A DNA stretch of 52,611 nt from JAGNRR01 sp964612525 (GTDB lineage Bacteria > Bacteroidota > Bacteroidia > Chitinophagales > Chitinophagaceae), in the NCBI GenBank assembly GCA_964612525.1, contig CAZTCQ010000003.1:1-52611 (forward strand). Direction: 5' to 3'. Of the stretch, positions 1 through 6,890 are shown piece by piece. The translations under genes were made by a program, and so were the position numbers. The number at the start of each line of letters is the position of its first letter. Position 1 is the stretch's first letter. A model generated the notes under the pieces. That model saw only the letters and a list, made by a program, of their open reading frames with translations. It had not been told where the DNA came from and ran no database searches.

Positions 1-945
1 CCGATTCAAGCCAATACCCCAAACAAACTTTCCTTTTCTAATTTTTTCATTACCCCTATATAAGTAATCTGCTCCTTCCGTATTTCGCATAGGAATGTGC
101 GGATTTTCTATTTTGATAATTCGTTTGGGTAGGAAAGGCAGGTCATGAATAAATTTATTCTGCACTGCATTTCTTATATGCTCATTATCTATCCCAATAG
201 ATGCAAAGGCGCTTTGATTAAAATAGGTAGCTGTTTGCCAACTAAGTTTAAGTATGCCATGGGATGCTTTGCTGTATTTTGAATCATTTAGTTTTTTATA
301 ACCAAAGCGAGAAGGGTAGTTGCTTTCGTTTACACGTTCTGTTGGGGCGTTTTGTGTTTGACCTGTGTAGAGTATGATATCCAAGCTCAATTTTTGTTCA
401 TAGAGTAAATCATTGAAATTTCCTTGATGATAAAAATGTCTACCAACAGTAATCGCCCCTGTTCTAAATTTATCGTAAGGTAAAAAAACGAATCCATCAT
501 TTTCTGCGGCAATAAAATAATCACCGAGTCGTACACTCATTAATCCCGTGAGCTGATCGGTTCCAATTTTATCGGAGTATAATTTTATGCCATAGCCAAT
601 CATATAATTGCGCAAGCTGTAATTAGAAATAGGAGAGAGCAGTGCAAGGTTTTCAAAATTTGTTTTTTGTTCTCCAAAAGCCACACCCAAGTTTAGATCA
701 GACTGAGATTCTAAGCGAGGAATCCGCGGACCATAATTTTTAAAGGCGTAAAATAGGGTATGATTTGAAGTGATTTGGAAAGCACCCACATTTATGTGAA
801 GACCAATTGTCCCGCCTATGCGATGCACGGGTTGGCCTAGCTCATATACTAGACCTATTTTTAGGCCTCGCTGCTGATACACTTGCGCATGGCATAACTG
901 AGATGAGATTAAAAAGATTAGCGTTATTTTTAAGCTTCGCAACAA
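1..945 (-). CDS. Secreted protein resembling polymorphic toxin type 23 family, 3' end outside the window
   Basis: The minus strand is open from 945 to the window edge (315 codons, no stop). It starts with two TTG codons (945 and 942) followed by a signal peptide, LRSLKITLIFLISSQLCHAQ, with the AQ cleavage site common in Bacteroidota. No in-frame ATG occurs before the mature region. The body contains YQQRG-KIG, then strand-like alternating segments, and a distal region with IGIDNEHIRNAVQNK, IHDLPFLPK and NPHIPM. From memory these distal motifs match the Bacteroidota family annotated as polymorphic toxin type 23 (Ntox23); no search was run. The C-terminus, where a toxin activity would be expected, lies partly or wholly outside the window. 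No immunity gene is visible on this side. It diverges from ung with only 18 bp between the starts. An outer-membrane or secreted protein of unknown function is the main alternative. Confidence 0.6.
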   Translation of the reverse strand, partial: MLRSLKITLIFLISSQLCHAQVYQQRGLKIGLVYELGQPVHRIGGTIGLHINVGAFQITSNHTLFYAFKNYGPRIPRLESQSDLNLGVAFGEQKTNFENLALLSPISNYSLRNYMIGYGIKLYSDKIGTDQLTGLMSVRLGDYFIAAENDGFVFLPYDKFRTGAITVGRHFYHQGNFNDLLYEQKLSLDIILYTGQTQNAPTERVNESNYPSRFGYKKLNDSKYSKASHGILKLSWQTATYFNQSAFASIGIDNEHIRNAVQNKFIHDLPFLPKRIIKIENPHIPMRNTEGADYLYRGNEKIRKGKFVWGIGLNR

Positions 946-949
946 GTAG

Positions 950-957
950 CAAATATC
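950..957 (-). promoter_or_regulatory. Candidate -7 element for the type 23-like gene
   Basis: The minus strand reads GATATTTG here, one mismatch from the Bacteroidota -7 consensus TAnnTTTG. Its last base lies 5 nt before the TTG at 945, so a transcript would begin at or next to the start codon. No -33 element was confirmed. Confidence 0.3.
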
Positions 958-963
958 AGAAGA

Positions 964-1638
964 ATGGCTGTGCAAATAGAAGAAAGTTGGAAAAAAGAAC
1001 TGCAAGAGGAATTTGACAAGGATTACTTTAAAAAATTAGTAAATACTTTAAAGCAAGAAAAAGCAGCAGGCAAGGAAATATATCCTGCCGGGGATGAGAT
1101 TTTTAATGCATTTAAACTAGCGCCTTTTCAAGATGTAAAAGTGGTTATCCTGGGGCAAGATCCGTATCATGGTCCAGGGCAGGCTCATGGTTTATGTTTT
1201 AGTGTAAACAAAGGTGTAATCATTCCGCCTTCGCTAAAAAATATTTATAAAGAACTAGAAGCGGATGTAAACTTTTTAAAACCTGAACATGGTAATCTCA
1301 CCAGTTGGGCGCAGCAGGGTGTATTTATGCTAAACGCATCCCTTACGGTGGTGCGTTCCTCGCCCATGAGCCACGCCAAAATTGGCTGGGCGCAATTTAC
1401 CAATGCTGTTATTAAGTTACTGAGTGAGCGGAAAGAACATTTAGTGTTTCTATTGTGGGGTAAATTCGCTCAAGAAAAAGGGAAGCTGGTAGACACGAAC
1501 AAACATACGGTTTTGACTGCGGCACATCCGTCTCCATTTTCGGCATACAACGGATTTTTTGGTTGCCGTCATTTTTCTAAAACTAATCAATGCTTGACTA
1601 CCTTTGGACATTCCACAATAGACTGGCAAATTCACTAG
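964..1638 (+). CDS. ung: Uracil-DNA glycosylase (family 1)
   Basis: Removes uracil from DNA by cleaving the N-glycosidic bond, the first step of base excision repair in the cytoplasm. The 224-residue length is normal for the family. The water-activating motif GQDPYHG sits at residues 64-70 with catalytic Asp66. The DNA-intercalation loop HPSPFSAYNGFFGCRHF begins at His188. The start ATG is followed by the usual short helical N-terminus. It is the first gene of a plus-strand run: the acyltransferase begins 3 nt after its stop and rnz overlaps that gene. No Shine-Dalgarno sequence is seen, as is usual in this phylum. The identification is firm. Confidence 0.97.
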   Translation: MAVQIEESWKKELQEEFDKDYFKKLVNTLKQEKAAGKEIYPAGDEIFNAFKLAPFQDVKVVILGQDPYHGPGQAHGLCFSVNKGVIIPPSLKNIYKELEADVNFLKPEHGNLTSWAQQGVFMLNASLTVVRSSPMSHAKIGWAQFTNAVIKLLSERKEHLVFLLWGKFAQEKGKLVDTNKHTVLTAAHPSPFSAYNGFFGCRHFSKTNQCLTTFGHSTIDWQIH

Positions 1639-1641
1639 AAG

Positions 1642-2391
1642 ATGAAAGAAATAATAGGAAGAATATACTTTGTGTATTTGGCGTTGCTTTTTGCCATCCT
1701 CATGGTTCCTGTGGCGCTCATTGTTTTTTTGCAAAAGCAATTAGTGTCTGAAAATAAATTTCCTGCAGCCTTGCATAAAACCTTCCGTATTTGGATGGGG
1801 ATTTTTATGCCGCTTATCTTTTGTCCGGTGCGGCATTATGGACGAGATAAATTTGTGAAAGGAAAAAACTACGTGGTTGTAGTTAATCACAATTCTTTCA
1901 TTGATATCCCCGTGTCGGCACCGGGAATTCCCGTGCCAAGTGTAACCCTAGCCAAAGTGGAGATTAGTAAATTTCCTTTTTTCGGATATATCTATAAGCA
2001 AGGCACCATTTTACTAGACCGAAAAGACAGAAAAAGCAGGTATGAAAGTTTTGCAAAAATGAAACAAGTATTGCAGGAAGGATTGAACCTCTGTTTGTAT
2101 CCCGAAGGAACGAGAAATAAATCAAATGAGCTTTTAGGAAAATTTAAAGACGGAGCGTTTAAAGTAGCTGTGGAAGGAAAAACAGATGTTATGGTCGGGG
2201 TGATTTTAGGTACGAAGCACATATTACATCCAACAAAAAAAATGTTTGCTTGGCCTCACAAAATAGAGTTTCACTTTTTGGGTGAGGAGTCCGTAGAAAA
2301 TTATGAGGCAACAGAAATCAGCATCTTGCGTGAAAGGGTGAGAAATAGGATGTTAGATTTTATAAAAGAAAATAAAAGTAAGTTAGCATGA
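1642..2391 (+). CDS. plsC: 1-acyl-sn-glycerol-3-phosphate acyltransferase (PlsC family)
   Basis: Transfers a fatty acyl chain to lysophosphatidate to make phosphatidate, at the inner membrane. The 249-residue protein has an N-terminal membrane segment at about residues 7-32. It carries the catalytic HX4D motif as NHNSFID (His83, Asp88), the GTILLDR block at 121-127 and the substrate-binding motif YPEGTR at 153-158. All four usual PlsC blocks seem to be in place. The gene starts 3 nt after ung, and its TGA stop overlaps the rnz ATG (ATGA), which suggests translational coupling. Some PlsC paralogs acylate other lysolipids, so the exact acceptor is inferred from the family only. Confidence 0.92.
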   Translation: MKEIIGRIYFVYLALLFAILMVPVALIVFLQKQLVSENKFPAALHKTFRIWMGIFMPLIFCPVRHYGRDKFVKGKNYVVVVNHNSFIDIPVSAPGIPVPSVTLAKVEISKFPFFGYIYKQGTILLDRKDRKSRYESFAKMKQVLQEGLNLCLYPEGTRNKSNELLGKFKDGAFKVAVEGKTDVMVGVILGTKHILHPTKKMFAWPHKIEFHFLGEESVENYEATEISILRERVRNRMLDFIKENKSKLA

Positions 2392-3284
2392 CGGTAAAAA
2401 TTTTGGGCTGCAATTCCGCTACTCCGGCCTATGGTCGCCATCCCACTGCTCAAGTAGTAAATTGTAAAGAGCAGCTTTTTTTGATAGACTGTGGTGAGGG
2501 AACTCAAATGCGAATGCAAGATTTCAAGGTGAAACGAAGTCGGATCAATCACGTGTTCATAAGTCATTTGCATGGGGATCATTATTTTGGATTGATTGGT
2601 TTTATAAATTCTTTGGCCTTGTACGGTCGTGAAAAAGATTTGCACATTTATTGTCCCGAGCAGTTGCAAAGCATTATTGAAATTCAGCTCTTTCATGAGT
2701 TAAGTTATAAGCTACATTTTCATTATTTAAACTTTGATAAAGAAGATATTATTTATGATTCAGCTAGTGTGCAGGTAAAGAGTTTTCCGGTGTACCATTC
2801 GATTGAAACTTGCGGATTTTTATTTACAGAAAAGGAACGCAAACGTATTATTTTGCCAGAAGAGGTTCGTCACTTTGAAATCCCCAAATATTTTTATTCT
2901 CGCTTAACGGCCGGAGAAGATTATGAGCAAAAAGACGGTACGCTTGTTAAAAACGAATGGGTCACTAAGGCGGGCAAAAAACCTAGTAGCTATGCGTATA
3001 CTGCCGATACGGCTCCTCAGGATAAATACACTGAGATAATTAAAAAGGCAGACTTACTCTATCATGAGGCCACCTATGAAGAAGTGCATTTGCAAAAAGC
3101 GATTGACCGACAACATAGCACAGCCAAGCAGGCGGCTCAGGTGGCCAAAGACGCTGAGGTGGGTAAATTACTGCTGGGCCATTATTCCTCCCGATACAAG
3201 GAATTGGACAACATTTTAGAAGAGGCCCAAAGCATTTTCAAAAATTCTTTACTCGCTCTAGAAGGACAGGAGTTTGAGGTGTAA
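2388..3284 (+). CDS. rnz: Ribonuclease Z (metallo-beta-lactamase fold tRNA 3' endonuclease)
   Basis: RNase Z is a zinc-dependent endonuclease that trims the 3' trailer of tRNA precursors lacking an encoded CCA. The 298 residues match the short-form enzyme. The zinc-binding signature HLHGDH is at residues 60-65, followed by YFGLIG. Downstream are the flexible-arm region, YTADTA, and the late His-containing segments RQHSTAKQAA and LLGHYSSRY. The start overlaps the plsC stop by 4 nt. It ends 1 nt from the stop of the convergent L,D-transpeptidase, leaving no room for a separate terminator between them. Assignment as RNase Z rather than arylsulfatase rests on HLHGDH and overall architecture. Confidence 0.94.
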   Translation: MTVKILGCNSATPAYGRHPTAQVVNCKEQLFLIDCGEGTQMRMQDFKVKRSRINHVFISHLHGDHYFGLIGFINSLALYGREKDLHIYCPEQLQSIIEIQLFHELSYKLHFHYLNFDKEDIIYDSASVQVKSFPVYHSIETCGFLFTEKERKRIILPEEVRHFEIPKYFYSRLTAGEDYEQKDGTLVKNEWVTKAGKKPSSYAYTADTAPQDKYTEIIKKADLLYHEATYEEVHLQKAIDRQHSTAKQAAQVAKDAEVGKLLLGHYSSRYKELDNILEEAQSIFKNSLLALEGQEFEV

Positions 3285-3285
3285 A

Positions 3286-3879
3286 CTACGGCAAAATTAA
3301 AATGGGGCAATAATTTCTGACCCAGGTAAAAAGTTCATCAACTTCATGGTCGGTTACCGCTATGCAACCCAGGGTCCAATCCGTATTCATCAGTTCACGC
3401 TCGTCTGACATTCTATGTAAATTCGGGAAACCATGAATTTTAATTTCACCACCGGCTGATTTGCCTTGCAGTGCGGCGCGAGTTGAGTCTTGACGATTCG
3501 GATAACTAATTCCTAAATTTTTATGATAGCTGCTAATAGCGTCCCGTTCGTTGATGTAATAAAGACCTTCCGGTGTTTTTAAATCTCCTTCAAATTCTTT
3601 TCTTCCCAAGGGTTCCATGCCTAGTGAAATCATATACAATTTCATTTTTTGACCACGATGATAAGTTTGCATCATTCGTTTGGATTTGTAAATTACTATG
3701 CTATCAATTACGCCGTTCACTTCTTTGAAGGCTTCAAAATAAAAAGCTCTGCGGTGCGGTTTGCTTATCACACTATCTTCAGCTAAGGTTTCTTTTACCG
3801 CATCCAATATTTCTTCCTGCTGAGCTTGGGCTGTGAAAATGATAAATAAAAGTCCGAATAAGAATGAGAACCGTTTCAT
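3286..3879 (-). CDS. L,D-transpeptidase (YkuD fold), exported
   Basis: Predicted periplasmic enzyme that makes 3-3 (DAP-DAP) cross-links or related bonds in peptidoglycan. I place the start at the ATG at 3879 because the next residues form a clean signal peptide, MKRFSFLFGLLFIIFTAQAQ; an upstream in-frame ATG would bury it behind 29 residues. This gives 197 aa. The catalytic block is IHGFPN (His149) followed 23 residues later by TDWTLGCIAVT with nucleophile Cys172. The usual S-H-G-C is T-L-G-C here, a form I associate with YafK-like members. TPEGLYYI is also typical. It is the last gene of the dapA operon, 4 nt after the DCC gene, and is convergent with rnz. Confidence 0.86.
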   Translation of the reverse strand: MKRFSFLFGLLFIIFTAQAQQEEILDAVKETLAEDSVISKPHRRAFYFEAFKEVNGVIDSIVIYKSKRMMQTYHRGQKMKLYMISLGMEPLGRKEFEGDLKTPEGLYYINERDAISSYHKNLGISYPNRQDSTRAALQGKSAGGEIKIHGFPNLHRMSDERELMNTDWTLGCIAVTDHEVDELFTWVRNYCPILILP

Positions 3880-3883
3880 AATT

Positions 3884-4282
3884 TTATAAAAATTGTTTCT
3901 GTAAAGCTGGCGGAGGAATTGGACAAGTGTCAAATTTTTCGAACCAACGATACCTGTGTTTTGCAATAAAATTATAAACTTTATCTCTTATAACTTTAGG
4001 GATTATCAACAGTATGTTAGATACAATTTTTAAGAAAAGGTTTAAATCTTTTCCCACGGTAAGGGCAGCGGTAGATTGAGTAAATATTATTCCTTGGCGA
4101 TAATAAATTACCGAACTCAACTCTTTGACTACTAATTCTTTGGGCAATAATTTTTGAGCCCGCTCGTCTTGCAATGGCATGAAATAAATGTCTTTTTTGG
4201 AGTTGTATTTAAAAGCAAAACGCACCCATCGATTACAAAACGAACAAACTCCGTCGAATAAGACAATTTTCTTATCCTTCAT
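3884..4282 (-). CDS. DCC-family (DUF393) thiol-disulfide oxidoreductase-like protein
   Basis: A 132-residue protein beginning KKIVLFDGVCSFCNRWV, which carries the family-defining DxxCxxC at the N-terminus, followed by the expected FMPLQDERAQKLL segment. The family has a thioredoxin-like fold and is predicted to do thiol-disulfide chemistry; its substrate is generally unknown. No signal peptide is present, so a cytoplasmic location is likely, though a hydrophobic stretch near residues 82-98 could touch the membrane. Its ATG directly follows the dapA stop (TAAATG), and the transpeptidase starts 4 nt after its own stop, so the three are almost certainly co-transcribed. A redox link to the transpeptidase cysteine is tempting but they would be in different compartments. 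Confidence 0.85.
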   Translation of the reverse strand: MKDKKIVLFDGVCSFCNRWVRFAFKYNSKKDIYFMPLQDERAQKLLPKELVVKELSSVIYYRQGIIFTQSTAALTVGKDLNLFLKIVSNILLIIPKVIRDKVYNFIAKHRYRWFEKFDTCPIPPPALQKQFL

Positions 4283-5167
4283 TTATGATAGCTTGTCTAG
4301 GTAATTTTTAATTTTTTTCTGAGTTTCTTCGCTAACACCTACTACAGGAAGTCGAAATGTATTTTCGCAAATACCCATTTGGCTCAGCACAAATTTTACG
4401 CCGGGAGGATTGCCGTCGGTAAATAATAAGCCGATTCCGTCCAGTAATTTGTAGTGCAACTCTCTAGCTGTTTCAAAATTGCCATCGAGTGAAGCGTTTA
4501 CCATATTGGTAAAATCTTTGGTCCAACAATTGGCTGCCACGGAAATTACACCACTAAAGCCAGCAGCTATTTGAGGCAGTACTAAATCGTCATCGCCGCT
4601 TAAAATACTGAAACTTGCCGGTAAACGCTTTACCAATTGCATGCTTTGACTCATATTACCCGCCGCTTCTTTTATGGCTACAATGTTTTTAAAATCATTC
4701 GCAAGACGAACAACCGTATCCACATCCATATTGCTACCCGTCCGACCAGGAACATTGTACAAAATTATATTTTGATTAGTAGCCTCAGCAACAGCTTTAA
4801 AATGTTGGTAAACGCCTTCCGTATTTGGCTTGTTATAATAGGGGACTACGCAAAGTATCCCATCGACTTTTTCTAACGGAAATTCAGCTAAATCTTTTAA
4901 TACGAGGGCCGTGTTGTTGCCTCCCAAGCCACATACAAGGGGTACGCGTTTGTCATTTACTTGAGCAATGTATTCTAGAACGGCAATTTTTTCCACTATG
5001 CTAAGGGTAGGGGTTTCTGCGGTTGTACCAAGCGCTACTAAAAAATCAACTCCATCGTCTATGGTGTGATTTACTAATTTTTCAAGGGATGTAAAATCAA
5101 TACTGCGGTCGGCAAGAAAAGGTGTTACTAAGGCAACTCCCGTTCCTCTATATTTCTGGTCTGACAT
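4283..5167 (-). CDS. dapA: 4-hydroxy-tetrahydrodipicolinate synthase
   Basis: Condenses pyruvate with aspartate semialdehyde, the first committed step to diaminopimelate and lysine. The 294 residues fit the family. Catalytic features: Thr48-Thr49 in GTTAETPTL, Tyr137 in LYNVPGRTG, and the Schiff-base Lys166 in IVAIKEAAGN. The GVI-VAAN segment late in the barrel is also present. The start overlaps the end of the upstream gene by 20 nt, and its stop abuts the DCC gene, so it is the middle of a four-gene operon that ends with an L,D-transpeptidase. The product DAP is a building block of peptidoglycan, which links it to the last gene in the operon. Confidence 0.97.
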   Translation of the reverse strand: MSDQKYRGTGVALVTPFLADRSIDFTSLEKLVNHTIDDGVDFLVALGTTAETPTLSIVEKIAVLEYIAQVNDKRVPLVCGLGGNNTALVLKDLAEFPLEKVDGILCVVPYYNKPNTEGVYQHFKAVAEATNQNIILYNVPGRTGSNMDVDTVVRLANDFKNIVAIKEAAGNMSQSMQLVKRLPASFSILSGDDDLVLPQIAAGFSGVISVAANCWTKDFTNMVNASLDGNFETARELHYKLLDGIGLLFTDGNPPGVKFVLSQMGICENTFRLPVVGVSEETQKKIKNYLDKLS

Positions 5168-5732
5168 AAGGTTGTAAATTAAGTGTGTCGTTTATTTTTT
5201 CTATTACATGAGCCACATTATTCGTTTGTTCCATGGGAATAAGGACATCACTACAAGGTGTAAGAAAGTCAATATAGGGACTTACCCTACATTTTGCGTT
5301 TGATTCTGTTGACAAGTGAAGCAATTGAGTACAAGGTTCAAAATATAAGTTCAGCAGAATATCAAAACGCCTAACCATAAATCGATCCGTTCTTGGCGAG
5401 TTAGGCATTTGCTCTTTGTCTAATTCGGAGAGATTAAAGGAAGGCAAGTAAACTTTTGGATTTTTTTCTCTTTGATTTGAAAAAAGTAATACCTCACATT
5501 CAAAGCCCAAGCGTTCTAGTTTTTTTTTATAATCTAAAATTATTTTTTGGTCTTGATTTAATTCTGAGAACAAACTTAAGATGCCTATTCGATAGGCTTT
5601 GGAAAAATCAATGTACTCATGATTGACAACCTTTTTCTTTGGTTTTATGGGTCTAGCTACTGGACGATTCATAGTCCCTTTGGGTGCAGCTGGATCCCGC
5701 AGCGATTCTTTTATTTTTTTTAAGAAAGACAA
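5148..5732 (-). CDS. DUF6913-like conserved protein upstream of dapA
   Basis: A 194-residue protein with a basic N-terminus (MSFLKKIKESLRDP, then PIKPKKK) and a globular part with YRIGILSLFSE, RRFDILLNLYF and a late ADVLIPMEQTN-like region. From memory this matches a Bacteroidota family annotated DUF6913 that often precedes dapA; no function is established and this was not searched. The start is TTG at 5732; the next in-frame Met lies about 20 residues in and would remove the conserved basic start. The 3' end overlaps dapA by 20 nt, so the two are probably translationally coupled. No signal peptide or membrane segment is evident. Confidence 0.68.
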   Translation of the reverse strand: MSFLKKIKESLRDPAAPKGTMNRPVARPIKPKKKVVNHEYIDFSKAYRIGILSLFSELNQDQKIILDYKKKLERLGFECEVLLFSNQREKNPKVYLPSFNLSELDKEQMPNSPRTDRFMVRRFDILLNLYFEPCTQLLHLSTESNAKCRVSPYIDFLTPCSDVLIPMEQTNNVAHVIEKINDTLNLQPYVRPEI

Positions 5733-5750
5733 AGTTTTAAATCAATGTTT

Positions 5751-5758
5751 CAAAAATA
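5751..5758 (-). promoter_or_regulatory. Candidate -7 element for the DUF6913-dapA operon
   Basis: The minus strand reads TATTTTTG, a full match to TAnnTTTG, ending 19 nt before the TTG start at 5732. This would give a leader of about 14 nt. A -33 element at the expected 19-21 bp spacing is not convincing. Confidence 0.4.
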
Positions 5759-5806
5759 AAACATTCAATGTAAAAAGAAAGCCAAAGTACTTTTAAATGG
5801 ATTACA

Positions 5807-6769
5807 TTAACTGACGGCCTCTTCGGTATAGAAGCCCATGTCAGAAAATTTAGCAATTCTGTTGTTGATACGTTCTTGCGGCTTCACTGCTGATAGTTCT
5901 TCAGTTACTTTTTTAATATGCCGCTTCAAGGTACGGGCCATCTGTTGTGGATTGCTATGAGCACCACCTTCGGGTTCTTTGATGATTTGATCAATCAAAC
6001 CAAACTTTTGCATATGCTTGGGCGTCAATTTCAATTGCTCCGCAGCTTGCTCCTTAAAATCCCAAGAGCGCCACAAAATACTAGAACAACTTTCTGGCGA
6101 TATTACAGAATACCATGTGTTTTCTAACATGGATACTCGATCGCCAATTCCTATTCCTAAGGCGCCTCCACTAGCGCCTTCACCAATAATGATACAAATT
6201 ACAGGAACCTTGAGGTTCATCATTTCATAAATGTTACGGGCTATCGCTTCTCCTTGTCCACGTTCTTCAGCCTCCAAACCTGGATAGGCACCCGGCGTAT
6301 CAATAAAGGAAATGATAGGCATGTTAAACTTTTCAGCCAACTTCATTAAGCGCAAGGCTTTTCGATAGCCTTCAGGGTTAGCCATACCAAAATTTCTATA
6401 TTTACGAAGTTTGGTATTTACTCCTTTTTGATGGCCAATAATCATATAGTTTTGACCTTCTAAGGTAGCAAACCCACCGATAATTGCTTTGTCATCTTTC
6501 ACATTGCGATCACCATGTAGTTCTTGAAATTTATCAAAAATTAAATCTATGTAATGGTTAGTATAAGGACGATTAGGATGTCGGCTCAGTTGAACTTTTT
6601 GCCAATCGGTAAGATTCGCATAGATTTTTTTACGCTCGGTCGCAATTTTGTCCTCCATTTTAACGATTGTAGATGTCATGTCTACCTTCGTTTTGGATTG
6701 CGATGATTTTAATTTCTCTAATTCCTCGTGAAGAGTTTCGATTGTTTTTTCAAAGTCTAGGAAATGCAT
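5807..6769 (-). CDS. accA: Acetyl-CoA carboxylase carboxyltransferase subunit alpha
   Basis: With AccD it forms the carboxyltransferase that moves CO2 from biotin to acetyl-CoA, giving malonyl-CoA for fatty-acid synthesis in the cytoplasm. The 320-residue length is typical. Recognisable blocks are HPNRPYTNHYIDLIF, FQELHGDR, the MANPEGYRKALRLMKLAEKF segment and the oxyanion-forming glycine-rich GEGASGGALGIGIGDRV. The N-terminus is the usual coiled region (FEKTIETLHEELEKLK). It stands alone on the minus strand, with about 74 bp to the dapA operon and 121 bp to the DUF4175 gene. No partner accD is in the window, as is common. Confidence 0.97.
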   Translation of the reverse strand: MHFLDFEKTIETLHEELEKLKSSQSKTKVDMTSTIVKMEDKIATERKKIYANLTDWQKVQLSRHPNRPYTNHYIDLIFDKFQELHGDRNVKDDKAIIGGFATLEGQNYMIIGHQKGVNTKLRKYRNFGMANPEGYRKALRLMKLAEKFNMPIISFIDTPGAYPGLEAEERGQGEAIARNIYEMMNLKVPVICIIIGEGASGGALGIGIGDRVSMLENTWYSVISPESCSSILWRSWDFKEQAAEQLKLTPKHMQKFGLIDQIIKEPEGGAHSNPQQMARTLKRHIKKVTEELSAVKPQERINNRIAKFSDMGFYTEEAVS

Positions 6770-6890
6770 ATCTAAAAGTAAAAGTAGTACTTTTTTTCTC
6801 AGAAGTTCACTACCAGAAAGCGAATGTTTTTCAACACTATGTTGCGCTATTTTACTTGTTTAGTGAAGTAGAATGCAGTAAAGACTTGGA

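Noticed and set aside
807..1016. Plus-strand open frame of 69 codons across the type 23-like and ung starts
   Set aside because: It overlaps two better genes, has no recognisable domain, and crosses their shared promoter region.
6781..6800. AAAAGTAGTACTTTTT symmetry upstream of accA as a terminator
   Set aside because: The arms are separated by one base, too close to form a hairpin, and the GC content is too low.
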